DNA of 52,092 nucleotides, from positions 1 to 52,092 of the forward strand of contig JAEUTG010000026.1 of the NCBI GenBank assembly GCA_016788045.1. Reading direction: 5' to 3'. How positions within the stretch are numbered: the first letter of the stretch is position 1; each line of letters opens with the position of its first letter. The notes below the pieces were generated by a model. It made no database searches. It saw only the letters and a program-made list of their open reading frames with translations, and was not told the DNA's origin. A program made the position numbers and the translations under genes. The stretch comes from Bacteroidales bacterium. GTDB taxonomy: Bacteria; Bacteroidota; Bacteroidia; Bacteroidales; Lentimicrobiaceae. This document shows, one piece after another, positions 29,102 through 38,103 of the stretch.

Positions 29102-30736
29102 GTTACTTCTTTCCAGCTCCTTCAGGTTTTCCAGTTTTTTCTTGGCGAGGAAACTGCTGATGTTGCCCAGATGCTCTTTTACCTGTTTGTTTCCGAATTC
29201 GTAAACCTTACCCACCAGCCCGCTGAGGAAGTCGCGGTCGTGCGAAACCAGGATCATGGTGCCGTCGTAGTCCATCAGGGCACTTTTCAGGATGTCTTTG
29301 GTTTTCATGTCGAGGTGGTTGGTCGGCTCGTCGAGGATGAGCAGGTTGACCGGTTCGAGCAGCAGTTTGATCATGGCCAGGCGGGTGCGTTCACCCCCTG
29401 ACAGAACCTTCACTTTTTTGTCCCAGCTGTCGCCGCCAAACATGAACGCGCCGAGCAGGTCCCTGATTTTGGTGCGGATGTCGCCTTTGGCCACTTCGTC
29501 GATGGTCTGGAACACCGTGGCCTCTTCGTCGAGCATAGAAGCAGCATTCTGTGCAAAATAGCCGGTAAAGGTATTGTGCCCCAGGCTGAGTTTTCCTTCA
29601 AAAGGAGTTTCGCCCATGATGCAGCGCACCAGGGTTGATTTTCCTTCACCGTTTTTGCCGACAAACGCCACCCTTTCGCCGCGTGAGATGTTGAACGATG
29701 CGCCGGAGAATACCAGATGATCACCATAGCTTTTCGAAACGTCTTCGAGGATGACCGGATAACTGCCCGAGCGGGGGGATGGCGGAAACTTCAGCCGCAG
29801 GGCAGAGGTGTCTTCTTCGTCAACTTCCACCAGCTCAAGCTTTTCGAGCATGCGCACCCTCGACTGTACCTGGTTGGTTTTGGAGTAGGTGCCTTTGAAA
29901 CGCTCGATAAATTCCTGGTTGTCGGCAATGAATTTCTGCTGCTCGTCGAACTGTTTCTGCTGTTGTTCTCTCCGTTCAGCCCTCAGCTGCAGGTACGATG
30001 AATAGTTTACCCTGTAGTCGTAAATGCGGCCCATGGTAATCTCGATGGTGCGGGTAGTGATGTTGTCGACAAAGGCCTTGTCGTGCGAGATCAGGATCAC
30101 GGCTTTGGCGCTGTTGATCAGGAAATCCTCGAACCACTGAACCGATTCGATGTCCATGTGGTTGGTGGGCTCATCCAGGAGAATGAGGTCGGGTTTTTTG
30201 AGCAGGATTTTGGCCAGTTCGATGCGCATGCGCCAACCTCCGCTGAATTCGCTGGTAGGCCGGGTGAAGTCGCTTCTCAGGAACCCGAGGCCGAGCAATA
30301 TTTTCTCTACCTCCGCATCGAAGTTGATTTCTTCGATGGTATAGAATTTTTCGCTGAGGGTGGAAACCTGCTCGATCAGGGTATAATATTCTTCCGATTC
30401 GTAATCGGTGCGGGAAGCCAGCTGCTGGTTGAGTGATTCTATTTCTGCTTCCATTGCGTGAATGTGGCTGAATGCCTGGGAGGCCTCTTCAAAAACTGTC
30501 CGGCTGTCTTCGGTGAGCAGGTGCTGCGGCAGATAGGCAATCACGGCGTCGGGCGGTGCCGAAATCTTTCCCCGTGAAGGGGCTTTTACACCGGCTATGA
30601 TCTTGAGCAGGGTTGATTTTCCTGCCCCGTTTTTGCCCATCAGGGCGATGCGGTCTTTGTCGTTTATCGCAAAGGATATATCTTTGAATAAGGTGGTTCC
30701 GCCAAACTCAAGGCTTAGTCCGTCAACTGAAATCAT
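29087..30736 (-). CDS. ABC-F family ATPase (Uup/EttA-like)
   Basis: 549 residues. Two ABC modules without membrane segments: Walker A GKNGAGKST and GKNGEGKST, signatures FSGGWRMRIELAKILL and LSGGERTRLAMIKLLL, Walker B with DEPTNHMD and DEPTNHLD. A charged linker (about 235-300, rich in Q/E/K, QLRAERREQQQKQF) separates them, as in ABC-F translation factors that work in the ribosomal E site. No specific subfamily can be assigned; roles range from translation to antibiotic resistance. The C-terminus is encoded by a simple repeat, see the repeat entry. A -7 element lies about 18 bases upstream. Confidence 0.93.
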   Translation of the reverse strand: MISVDGLSLEFGGTTLFKDISFAINDKDRIALMGKNGAGKSTLLKIIAGVKAPSRGKISAPPDAVIAYLPQHLLTEDSRTVFEEASQAFSHIHAMEAEIESLNQQLASRTDYESEEYYTLIEQVSTLSEKFYTIEEINFDAEVEKILLGLGFLRSDFTRPTSEFSGGWRMRIELAKILLKKPDLILLDEPTNHMDIESVQWFEDFLINSAKAVILISHDKAFVDNITTRTIEITMGRIYDYRVNYSSYLQLRAERREQQQKQFDEQQKFIADNQEFIERFKGTYSKTNQVQSRVRMLEKLELVEVDEEDTSALRLKFPPSPRSGSYPVILEDVSKSYGDHLVFSGASFNISRGERVAFVGKNGEGKSTLVRCIMGETPFEGKLSLGHNTFTGYFAQNAASMLDEEATVFQTIDEVAKGDIRTKIRDLLGAFMFGGDSWDKKVKVLSGGERTRLAMIKLLLEPVNLLILDEPTNHLDMKTKDILKSALMDYDGTMILVSHDRDFLSGLVGKVYEFGNKQVKEHLGNISSFLAKKKLENLKELERSNKSKV

Positions 30737-30753
30737 CGTTTTTCTTTGAGCGG

Positions 30754-30761
30754 CAAAGATA
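30754..30761 (-). promoter_or_regulatory. -7 element for the ABC-F gene
   Basis: On the minus strand TATCTTTG, a perfect match, 18 bases before the start. The nearest TTTG is too far for a standard -33. Confidence 0.5.
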
Positions 30762-30793
30762 CCTCATTGCTTCGAAACTCAGCCTCAAATAAT

Positions 30794-30829
30794 GAAAGCC
30801 GGCCGGAATGCAGCGTCCGGCCGGCTTTC
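30794..30829. terminator. Perfect 14-bp hairpin terminator between ABC-F and the small protein gene
   Basis: GAAAGCCGGCCGGA (30794-30807) pairs perfectly with TCCGGCCGGCTTTC (30816-30829), loop 8. On the minus strand it ends with a short T-rich run. Its position after the stop at 30856 fits termination of the minus-strand transcript from the GloVer gene group. Confidence 0.7.
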
Positions 30830-30855
30830 AGGTGATGTTGGATATTCAATGCAGC

Positions 30856-31089
30856 TTAGTTTTCATCCTCCCCGGGATCATTATTCTTCGACGCATCCAG
30901 TGCTTTCTTCCCGCCATAAGCGGCAAACATAGCCAGCATGATGGTGAGGCCGCTTCCGATGGGGGCTCCGTTGCCTACAGGGCCCGAATTTGCTGCTCCG
31001 GCATCGGCTGGAGGTGGCGGTGGAGCCTGGGCAAGAACAACAACATTGCTTAAAATGATCAGGGTTATGATAAGGGCAAATTTTTTCAT
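30856..31089 (-). CDS. Tiny secreted protein with PID-CTERM-like tail
   Basis: 77 residues from the ATG at 31089 (three residues shorter than the longest frame). Signal peptide MKKFALIITLIILSNVVVLAQ, then a proline run (APPPPPADAG), a glycine-rich stretch, and APIGSGLTIMLAMFAAYGGKKALDASKNN: a short hydrophobic helix followed by basic residues. This resembles the PID-CTERM type sorting motif (Pro-Ile-x-Gly-Gly/Ser-Leu then hydrophobic and AYGxKK) found on short Bacteroidota proteins, though here the aspartate is Gly. It is 43 bases downstream of the giant GloVer gene and ends in a strong hairpin, so they likely form one transcript. Function unknown. Confidence 0.6.
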   Translation of the reverse strand: MKKFALIITLIILSNVVVLAQAPPPPPADAGAANSGPVGNGAPIGSGLTIMLAMFAAYGGKKALDASKNNDPGEDEN

Positions 31090-31132
31090 GGCTTCCAAAG
31101 TTTTTGGTTTTCTTCTTTTGTCGTATGTGTCG

Positions 31133-34100
31133 TTACCTGACGAGTATGCCTTTGCAGACCATGGTTCCGACGGATGTCGTAACTCTGGCTACAACCATTC
31201 CTCTGGTAATCACTTTCACCGTGGTTAGTTCGCTGAGTACCAGTGACTGCTCTTCTGTTTTCTGACCATTGGAACCGTAGATTTCCAGTCTTGCCTGAAC
31301 TCCTGATAGTTCAGGAGCGTGTATGAAGACCTCACTGTTGCTCATCCACATCCTTGCCTGACTTTCTCCGGGGTTGCTGATACCGGTTGCTTCACCGAAT
31401 AAGAGTCTGAAGCGATCGGACCTTTCACCGGCCTGATGGCTGAAAGTATAGACCGGGGTTTCCCTGAGGTTGATGGTTTTTCCAGCCACTTCATCAAGCA
31501 GGGCAAGGTTCAGTGTTGACGGAAAGCTTTCAAGCTCGCTGAAGTGGAAGGTGATCTGACCTGAGAATTCGGTATCAAAGTTCAAAGGTACCGACACTGA
31601 GCCAGCGTGTTCTGGCAGGGTGTTGATGGATAGCTGATGTCCATCCGCGAGGGTTGAAAGTTGCGGCGCCTCCGTATTCCCGGTGAGTTTGGCCACATCG
31701 CGCCCATCCTGACCCGACAAGCCATCAGAGGTGAATCTTACGATGGCTTCATCGGAATAGCCATTCCCGGATGCCTTGATGCGGAGCTGGTTGGTGGTTA
31801 AAGTTTCATCTTTGTAAAATGACTGGTTGTTGTGCACCCTGGCTGCATTTCCCAGTGAAACAGAGGAATAGGTGTCCGAGGCCCTGACGAAAAATGATTG
31901 TCCCTGCGGAATGTAACGGCTTCCGCCGTTGGTGCCGGCTTCAGATCCGTAAGCAGCGTAATTGCCGGCCTGCGGATTCCAGATCCAGATGGCATCGTAA
32001 AGCGCGTTTTTGTTCAGCACCGGAGAATCCCAGTCAACTGCAGAAGGGTATGGGTTTGGAATCAGTTGATAATCATTCGTTAGCTGGTCTAAAGAGAATC
32101 CAATACTTCCGTTTTGAAGCTTTCCGGCAAAGGTGTAGGTTGTTGAAGCGGCAGGGTAATAGATCATGTAGCCCTGGTAATTGTACACCGGGGTTTCAGG
32201 ATCGCTGCCCATGCCAGACCAATCCTGTGCTTCAACGTCAAATTCAAACAGATAGGAGCCGTTGAAGAGGCTGGCGGTGAGGTTTTCTTCTGCCAGCGGT
32301 ATGGAGACAAGGTGATATTTAAGTTGTGTAAGGTCGGCATCGCCGGTGATGTACCTTTTAACGGTTCCGTTTACAAAATCGGTGTTGTGGATGAGTGAAG
32401 CGGTTCCGGAGGCGCTGCTCTGTAATATCAGTCCTGAGTTACCTGCTTCATTGAGCAGTGTCCCGTTCACAGTCAGGGCCTTGCCGGGATCGATCGTAAC
32501 GGAAGCGCCGGCCTGAATGGTCAGGTTGTTCACCTGTGCAGGAGAGGCAGGGCTCAGGTCAACATGGGGCTGATTGGCCGGTGCTGCCGGAATCACCACA
32601 TCCTGTCCACCGGAAGGTACTTCCCCTTTGCTCCAGTTGGTTTCGTCTGACCAGGCAGTGCTGCTGACCCCGGTCCACTGCTGGGGAGAGGAATACCTGA
32701 AGAGGTTACCAAGGCCTATGATGCCACCATCCCGCGCCATGCCATACAGGTCTTCTCCGATCCTGATGGGGTCACCGTAAGGGTACGTTCCATTGGTGCC
32801 GGTAAAACTTCCCAGCACGGTGAAGGTGTCTTCAGCGATGTCGTAGCTGAAAGCCGCGCCTGAATCGTTGCCACCCCCGTATTTTGTCAACCCGTAAAGA
32901 ATTCCTTCGCTCAGAATTACCGAACCCTGCGGTCCTCTTGCTGTATTGTCAAAGTGCCGGATGACCGAATAGTTGTTTCCGTTTGTTTCGATACTGAACA
33001 ATACACCTCCATTTTCATCTCCGCCCTCAGAGGTCATGCCATACAATTTGGTTCCGCTGAGGGTAAGTGAGCCGCCGGGGAAACTGCCATCATCGCCAGT
33101 GAAGTGGTGCAGGATGGTGAAGTCTGATGCATTCAGGTCGTAGCTGAAGATGGTTCCTTTGGAATCGCTGCCGCCATACTCTGCCAGCCCATAGAGCATG
33201 TTCCCCGATTTCACAAGAGAACCTTTCGGAGATGAACCCTGAGTGAGATTGCTGAAATTATGCAGGGTTGCGAAGCCGGTTCCATCCGTATGAAGACTGA
33301 AGATTGAACCTGGGGTGCCTGAACCGCCGTACTCGGTCAGCCCGTAAAGAATGTCATCTTCCACAATCAGGTTATCTCTGGGATAGCCTCCATCGGCGTC
33401 AGAATTGAAATGGTGCAGTATGGAGTACCCGCTGCCATCGGTGTTGATCCTGAAGACAATGCCATAATCGAAGTCCCCGCCCTCAGAAGCAGTACCATAG
33501 AAAACGCCTTCATGGTAAAGCAGCGATCCTTTGGGCTTTCGTCCGTTGCTGCCGTCGAAGTCAAACAGCTTTGTGTAGCCGCTGCCATCCTGGTTGATCC
33601 GGAAGATGCAACCCTGTTCTTCGGCGCCACCTTCGGGGGTCATGCCATAGAAATAGCCACCCTGTGCAACCAGGTTGCCTTCGGGGAAGCGGCCATCGGT
33701 AGTTCCTCTGAATATCAGCCTTTTGGTAAAATCCTGCCCGGTTTTGGTGATGCTGAACATAAAGCCATGCTGCGAAGGCCCGCCACTCACCGTAACATAG
33801 AGCAGATTGCCCATTACGAGTACCGAGCCTCCGGTCCTGCTGTGGTTGGCCTGATAGGTCTCATGTTCGAGGCTGATCAGCTGGGTTACTTCATTTGTAT
33901 TGATATCCAGTGCGCACACATAGCCGGAAACATAACCACTGCCTTCGCACATAAAAAACAGCTTGTCGCCCGATGGTACCATATCGCCTGTAGGTTGGCC
34001 ATAATCCCCTTCAAACCCGTGAAGTACTTCGTAAATGTCAGTGTTAATGTCGTATCTGTAAACCACGCCGGCTGAATTTGGATAATTCCCATAGACGGCA

Positions 34101-34888
34101 GTTCCGTAAAGGAAGTCTCCTGTCCTGGTTACCGATCCTCTGGGTGAAGCGCCTGTTGCATAGGAAAAATCATGCAATACAGTGAAAGTACTGTTGCTCA
34201 GGTCAAATTTGTAGAGACTACCTTGCGAATCCGGTCCGCCGTATGATAAGGTCCCATACAGCACATTGCCATCGGGAGTGAGTTTCCCCAATGGATTTCC
34301 CCCTGTTGCATACTGGAAATTATACAGCACTGTAAACCCGCTGCCATCGGTGTTCAGGCGGAAAAGAGTACCGTAGTGCTCATCCGGGGTCTCAGGTGGT
34401 GTACCGCCTTCGTGGGCTGTGCCATAGAGCAGTCCGTTGTGCAGGATGAGCGTTCCTTTGGGGTCGCTGCCCGTGGTGGCATAGTCAAAATTGTGCAGAA
34501 TGGTGAATCCGGTACCATTGGTATTGATTCTGAAAATGCAGCCATCGTTGTTGCTACCTCCCTCCCGGGTCATGCCGTACAGAACATTTCCGTCAAGCAA
34601 CAGCCCGCCAACCGGATGGCTCCCGTTCTGCGGGTCTTCCCAGTCAAAATCATGCAGTTTTTCGTAGTCCGTGCCATCTGGTTTTACCCTGTAAACGCCT
34701 CCGCTTCCACTGGTACCGCCATATTCGGTCATGCCATAAATATAGGTGCCGTCTTCTACCAATTGTTCATGATATGCAGGGTCCTGCAGATCGTTATCAT
34801 AGCCGAAGCTAAAAAGGTTTTGCACCTGTGCCATTGCAGGCCACGCGTTTAAAAAGCTGATTACAGAAATCAGTAAAAGATTTCTCAT
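31133..34888 (-). CDS. GloVer tandem-repeat T9SS cargo protein
   Basis: 1251 residues. Signal peptide 1-21 (MRNLLLISVISFLNAWPAMAQ). Residues about 25-740 contain around fourteen repeats of a GloVer-type unit (pattern LYGMTxxGG ... GxxFxxxxDGxxxxxLHxF), each with an upstream hydrophobic strand; these probably form a beta-propeller-like or extended repeat. A beta domain (about 745-850, starting GVSSTAWSDETNWSKGEVPSGG) follows, then another domain containing VKRYITGDADLTQLKYHLVSIPL. The end (about 1170-1251) is a T9SS type A sorting domain. Function unknown; probably a surface protein. A consensus promoter lies upstream, and the small gene at 30856 follows. Confidence 0.82.
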   Translation of the reverse strand: MRNLLLISVISFLNAWPAMAQVQNLFSFGYDNDLQDPAYHEQLVEDGTYIYGMTEYGGTSGSGGVYRVKPDGTDYEKLHDFDWEDPQNGSHPVGGLLLDGNVLYGMTREGGSNNDGCIFRINTNGTGFTILHNFDYATTGSDPKGTLILHNGLLYGTAHEGGTPPETPDEHYGTLFRLNTDGSGFTVLYNFQYATGGNPLGKLTPDGNVLYGTLSYGGPDSQGSLYKFDLSNSTFTVLHDFSYATGASPRGSVTRTGDFLYGTAVYGNYPNSAGVVYRYDINTDIYEVLHGFEGDYGQPTGDMVPSGDKLFFMCEGSGYVSGYVCALDINTNEVTQLISLEHETYQANHSRTGGSVLVMGNLLYVTVSGGPSQHGFMFSITKTGQDFTKRLIFRGTTDGRFPEGNLVAQGGYFYGMTPEGGAEEQGCIFRINQDGSGYTKLFDFDGSNGRKPKGSLLYHEGVFYGTASEGGDFDYGIVFRINTDGSGYSILHHFNSDADGGYPRDNLIVEDDILYGLTEYGGSGTPGSIFSLHTDGTGFATLHNFSNLTQGSSPKGSLVKSGNMLYGLAEYGGSDSKGTIFSYDLNASDFTILHHFTGDDGSFPGGSLTLSGTKLYGMTSEGGDENGGVLFSIETNGNNYSVIRHFDNTARGPQGSVILSEGILYGLTKYGGGNDSGAAFSYDIAEDTFTVLGSFTGTNGTYPYGDPIRIGEDLYGMARDGGIIGLGNLFRYSSPQQWTGVSSTAWSDETNWSKGEVPSGGQDVVIPAAPANQPHVDLSPASPAQVNNLTIQAGASVTIDPGKALTVNGTLLNEAGNSGLILQSSASGTASLIHNTDFVNGTVKRYITGDADLTQLKYHLVSIPLAEENLTASLFNGSYLFEFDVEAQDWSGMGSDPETPVYNYQGYMIYYPAASTTYTFAGKLQNGSIGFSLDQLTNDYQLIPNPYPSAVDWDSPVLNKNALYDAIWIWNPQAGNYAAYGSEAGTNGGSRYIPQGQSFFVRASDTYSSVSLGNAARVHNNQSFYKDETLTTNQLRIKASGNGYSDEAIVRFTSDGLSGQDGRDVAKLTGNTEAPQLSTLADGHQLSINTLPEHAGSVSVPLNFDTEFSGQITFHFSELESFPSTLNLALLDEVAGKTINLRETPVYTFSHQAGERSDRFRLLFGEATGISNPGESQARMWMSNSEVFIHAPELSGVQARLEIYGSNGQKTEEQSLVLSELTTVKVITRGMVVARVTTSVGTMVCKGILVR

Positions 34889-34942
34889 AAGTGTAGGGTT
34901 CGTTAGAAGGACAGGACGATGAAACAGCCTGAATTAATATCC

Positions 34943-34973
34943 CAAATTTAATGGCTTACAGTATTTATGTCAA
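34943..34973 (-). promoter_or_regulatory. Consensus promoter for the GloVer gene
   Basis: On the minus strand TTG (34971-34973), spacer of 20, TAAATTTG (34943-34950). Leader about 48 bases. Confidence 0.7.
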
Positions 34974-35205
34974 TACCTACATATACGGATATTTTCATTT
35001 GTGATCTTATAAAAATTGCCGCATAGGTGGTTCTACCGCGGCCTTCAGTCTCATTAAAGCCGGACAGGTAAATCAACCTGGAATTCAATACGCTGTTTTT
35101 ACATTTATGCCCACTGTTGTCCGGGGGAAATAGTTGGTTTCCTTTGAACTGATTGATAATATTGGATTGCAGCCATTATTCAAAACAGGTACCTTGCTTT
35201 CTTTT

Positions 35206-35398
35206 TTGACACCAACACACGAAATCACCAACCTGTCTGCCTGCTTCTTCCAGGCAGGAAATCACCATCTTATTTATCTGATATAGAGCAATTTCTGCCT
35301 GACTGCGTCAAGCAGACTGGCCTGCCTGTATGCTCAGGCAGACAAGCCTGCCTGTATGCTCAGGCAGACAGGTTGGTGGCTTGGAGTTTTGGTGTCAA
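35206..35398. mobile_element. MITE-like element with 38-bp inverted termini
   Basis: Left arm 35206-35243 and right arm 35361-35398 are imperfect inverted repeats; both outer ends read TTGACACCAA on their own strand and the inner ends CACCAACCTGTCTGCCTG. The inside carries further copies of CCTGCCTG and CAGGCAG blocks (35319-35360) but no reading frame. Short TTTCTT motifs flank the element, possibly a target duplication. It sits in the intergenic region 34889-35640, which holds no other gene. Confidence 0.6.
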
Positions 35399-35492
35399 GG
35401 TTTCTTCTACTTTATCCGGACAATAATGATTTATGCCTTAAATGTGGTGGCAGATTTGCAAACTTTCAGCAGGTTTCATTTATCTTTAACGT

Positions 35493-35610
35493 GTTGTGCG
35501 GTTCAGAACATTGCATTTTAAATGTCAGGCTGAGCTTGTATGCTTGCGGGCAAATGCAAACAAGCTCAATATGACTCATTGTCAATCTGATAGCAATTCA
35601 ATTGCACAAC
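35493..35610 (+). repeat. Dispersed repeat with inverted ends, copy 2
   Basis: Begins GTTGTGCGGTTCAG, contains ATGTCAGGCTGAGC and CAATATGACTCA, ends AATTGCACAAC. Copy 1 (20480-20579) is on the opposite strand. The ends match as inverted repeats (GTTGTGC / GCACAAC). A weak third relative with TTGTATGCTTG and CATTGTCAATCT blocks lies at about 46985-47055. Confidence 0.55.
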
Positions 35611-35640
35611 AAGATAACTTAACTTAGAAATCATTCAGGT

Positions 35641-36687
35641 ATGAGAATAGAATACGAAATCAAGCTGGGTTTCAGGGATGTGATGTTCCGCCCGAAACGG
35701 TCTACGCTGAAAAGCAGGTCGCAGGTGAAGCTGGACCGCACCTTCAGGATGATGCACACCAATACTGAATGGACAGGGATTCCGGTGATGGCAGCCAACA
35801 TGGATACCGTTGGTACCTTTGAAATGGCAACAGCGCTTCACCGTCTCAGCCTTTTTACAGCCATACACAAGCATTATTCTCTGGAAGAATGGGAAGCTTT
35901 CATAAGCAGGTCGGCCGACGGAATCGAAAATTTTATAGCTGTGAGTACCGGAACCGGGACCGATGATTATGAAAAACTGTCAGCCATTGTTCATGCTATT
36001 CCGAAGCTGCGTTTCATTTGTGTGGATGTTGCCAACGGATATTCAGAACATTTCGTGGCCTTTGTGAAGCAGATCCGGAAGAAATTTCCTGAAAAGGTTA
36101 TTATTGCCGGGAATGTTGTTACCGGAGAAATGGTTGAAGAGCTGCTGCTGGCCGGTGCCGACATCATCAAAGTGGGTATTGGCCCCGGCTCGGTATGCAC
36201 CACACGGGTAAAAACGGGAGTAGGCTATCCGCAGCTTTCGGCCATCATCGAATGTGCCGATGCCGCACATGGGCTGGGCGGCCTCATCATCAGCGATGGC
36301 GGATGTACTACGCCGGGCGATGTGGCCAAAGCCTTCGGAGCGGGCGCTGATTTTGTGATGCTGGGCGGAATGCTGGCCGGCCATGAGGAGTGCGGCGGCG
36401 AACTGATCGAAAAAAACGGACAGCAATACAGCCTGTTCTATGGAATGAGTTCAGCAACCGCCATGGAAAAACATGTTGGCGGAATTGCCGACTACCGGGC
36501 CAGCGAAGGAAAAACCGCCGAGGTCCCTTTCCGGGGCAAAGTTGAAAATACGGTTCTTGACATTCTCGGCGGTATCCGGAGTACCTGCACCTATGTGGGT
36601 GCAGCTCACCTCAAGGAACTGAGCAAACGAACCACCTTTATCAGGGTATCAGAACAGGAAAACAGGGTGTTTAACGACAGACAGTAA
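35641..36687 (+). CDS. guaC: GMP reductase
   Basis: 348 residues. Converts GMP to IMP with NADPH, in purine salvage. The closely related IMP dehydrogenase is longer and carries CBS domains; this protein lacks them and has the GuaC-specific segments [27 protein letters not shown], the catalytic loop [20 protein letters not shown] (Cys in GSVCT) and [13 protein letters not shown]. It lies alone between repeat-rich regions; the start ATG follows the dispersed repeat by about 30 bases. Confidence 0.93.
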   Translation: MRIEYEIKLGFRDVMFRPKRSTLKSRSQVKLDRTFRMMHTNTEWTGIPVMAANMDTVGTFEMATALHRLSLFTAIHKHYSLEEWEAFISRSADGIENFIAVSTGTGTDDYEKLSAIVHAIPKLRFICVDVANGYSEHFVAFVKQIRKKFPEKVIIAGNVVTGEMVEELLLAGADIIKVGIGPGSVCTTRVKTGVGYPQLSAIIECADAAHGLGGLIISDGGCTTPGDVAKAFGAGADFVMLGGMLAGHEECGGELIEKNGQQYSLFYGMSSATAMEKHVGGIADYRASEGKTAEVPFRGKVENTVLDILGGIRSTCTYVGAAHLKELSKRTTFIRVSEQENRVFNDRQ

Positions 36688-36703
36688 CAGTTTCTTTTCT
36701 CCT

Positions 36704-37095
36704 TTTTTGTATTGGCCTGTATTTTAGGGCGGGTTCCAATTGGATGATCACAGAATATGGCAAGATCATGAAAAATTTGTAAATTCTTACACTATTGTCC
36801 GGATAAATTTAAAAATGATCAATGTGATTCTTCGCTTCACTTCGTTGCGCTCAGAATGACAATCATTTAGGGTCAGGATAAGGGGGCATGGTTGCGGTGA
36901 AGCCGCAACCATGCCCTCCTACCTTAGAATCCATGTAACTCATAGTCATTCTGAGCCTGCCTGTTTGCACAGGCAGACAGGCGTTAGCGAAGAATCTCAT
37001 AATTTTACCGGACAACAATAAAATTCATCATAAATTTTTCATGATTTTGCCCCTGTGCTTATAGTTTTTTTTCTATACCCGCCCTAAAGGACGGG
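36704..37095. repeat. Nested inverted-repeat region around a perfect 14-bp hairpin
   Basis: The 390 bases after guaC form concentric inverted blocks: TTTTAGGGCGGG / CCCGCCCTAAA at the outside, then CATGAAAAATTT / AAATTTTTCATG, TTGTCCGG / CCGGACAA, GATTCTTCGC / GCGAAGAATC and GCTCAGAATGAC / GTCATTCTGAGC. At the centre GGGCATGGTTGCGG (36884-36897) pairs perfectly with CCGCAACCATGCCC (36903-36916), loop TGAAG. A CCTGCCTGT / ACAGGCAGG hairpin is inserted in the right arm (36960-36990). No reading frame of note. Confidence 0.7.
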
Positions 37096-37192
37096 CCGAT
37101 TCAAAGGGGTTTAAATATTTATATATAGGGTCTGATAGATGCTTTAATTTACAGGCTGTTAAAAATATCTTCGAAAATTTAACACAGATTTC

Positions 37193-37224
37193 TTGATTAT
37201 CCCAAATTAATCTCCCTACTTTTG
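37193..37224 (+). promoter_or_regulatory. Promoter for the B12 operon
   Basis: TTG (37193-37195), 21-base spacer, TACTTTTG (37217-37224). Transcription would begin near 37231, right at the start of the riboswitch aptamer. Confidence 0.75.
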
Positions 37225-37231
37225 CAACGCA

Positions 37232-37390
37232 ATGGTTCCGGAAACGGATAATAGGGAATGCCGTGAAACTCGGCGACAGTTCCCGCTGCTGTAAGCTCTT
37301 TAAAAGTTTCAACTGATTGCCACTGTCCATCCCAAAACGGACGGGAAGGCGTTGAAAACATACGGAGTAAGTCAGAAGACCTGCCATTTG
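37232..37390 (+). promoter_or_regulatory. Cobalamin (adenosylcobalamin-type) riboswitch
   Basis: Ordered conserved blocks of the cobalamin aptamer are visible: GGTTCCG, AATAGGGAA, GCCGTGAAACTCGG, the core CGACAGTTCCCGC with GCTGTAAG, GATTGCCACTG, GACGGGAAGGCG, and the B12 box AGTCAGAAGACCTGCC near the 3' end. Located between the promoter and a B12 uptake operon, it would switch expression off when cobalamin is abundant. The region 37391-37533 between the aptamer and the first gene could hold the expression platform; no clear terminator was seen. Confidence 0.92.
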
Positions 37391-37533
37391 CCTTGTGGAT
37401 TGTGCAGTTTACGGTGAATGAACTGCAGATCGGGAAACCAAATCCGGCTTACACTTTTTTCTGGCTGCTATTTACTGGTTTTCACTTTTTGCTGCAGAAT
37501 CCGCGCATTGTTTCATTCAAAACCCGGCAGAAA

Positions 37534-38094
37534 ATGAAGAATCAGCGAATCCGTTTGCGCGTTGCAGTGGTTACGGCCATTGTACTTTCCCTGGCGCTCA
37601 GCCGCCTGTTGCCCCACCCGTTCAACTTTTCTCCGGTTGCCGCACTGGCGTTGTTTGGCGGGGCGCATTACCGCAACCGGTATGCCGCTTATCTGATCCC
37701 GCTCTGTGCCGTCTGGATTAGTGATCTGATGCTGAATTTCAGTTTCTATGGCCATTTTGTGGCCTTCTACAGCGGGTCTTTCTTTACCTACGCAGCCTTT
37801 GCTCTGATGGTCTTGCTGGGTTCTTCCCTGCTGAAAAAACTCAGTCCCGGCCGTCTGATGGTGTCTGCGCTTTCAGCTTCTGTTATTTTCTTTCTGGTTT
37901 CCAATTTCGGGGTATGGGCCTTCAGCGGGATGTACTCCCCTGACCTTACCGGCCTGCTGAATTGCTACACGGCTGCCATCCCCTTTTTCAGGAATGCCCT
38001 GGCGGGGGATCTGATTTACACCTTTGCGGTCTTTTACGGCTATGCTCTGGCAACCCGTAAGGTGGCTTCTTTCAGTATTCATGAAGCCCAATAA
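37534..38094 (+). CDS. DUF6580 membrane protein, putative cobalamin transport component
   Basis: 186 residues from the ATG at 37534. The longer frame opening at 37393 overlaps the riboswitch exit and its first 47 residues look non-coding. About five to six membrane segments are visible, with the family features FNFSPVAALALFGGAHY, WISDLMLNFSFYG and FFRNALAGDLIYTFAVFYG. DUF6580 proteins resemble ECF-type S components. First gene after a cobalamin riboswitch and just ahead of a TonB-dependent receptor, so a role in B12 or B12-precursor transport is inferred. It ends 9 bases before the receptor start. Confidence 0.85.
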   Translation: MKNQRIRLRVAVVTAIVLSLALSRLLPHPFNFSPVAALALFGGAHYRNRYAAYLIPLCAVWISDLMLNFSFYGHFVAFYSGSFFTYAAFALMVLLGSSLLKKLSPGRLMVSALSASVIFFLVSNFGVWAFSGMYSPDLTGLLNCYTAAIPFFRNALAGDLIYTFAVFYGYALATRKVASFSIHEAQ

Positions 38095-38103
38095 CTGCTA
38101 AAG

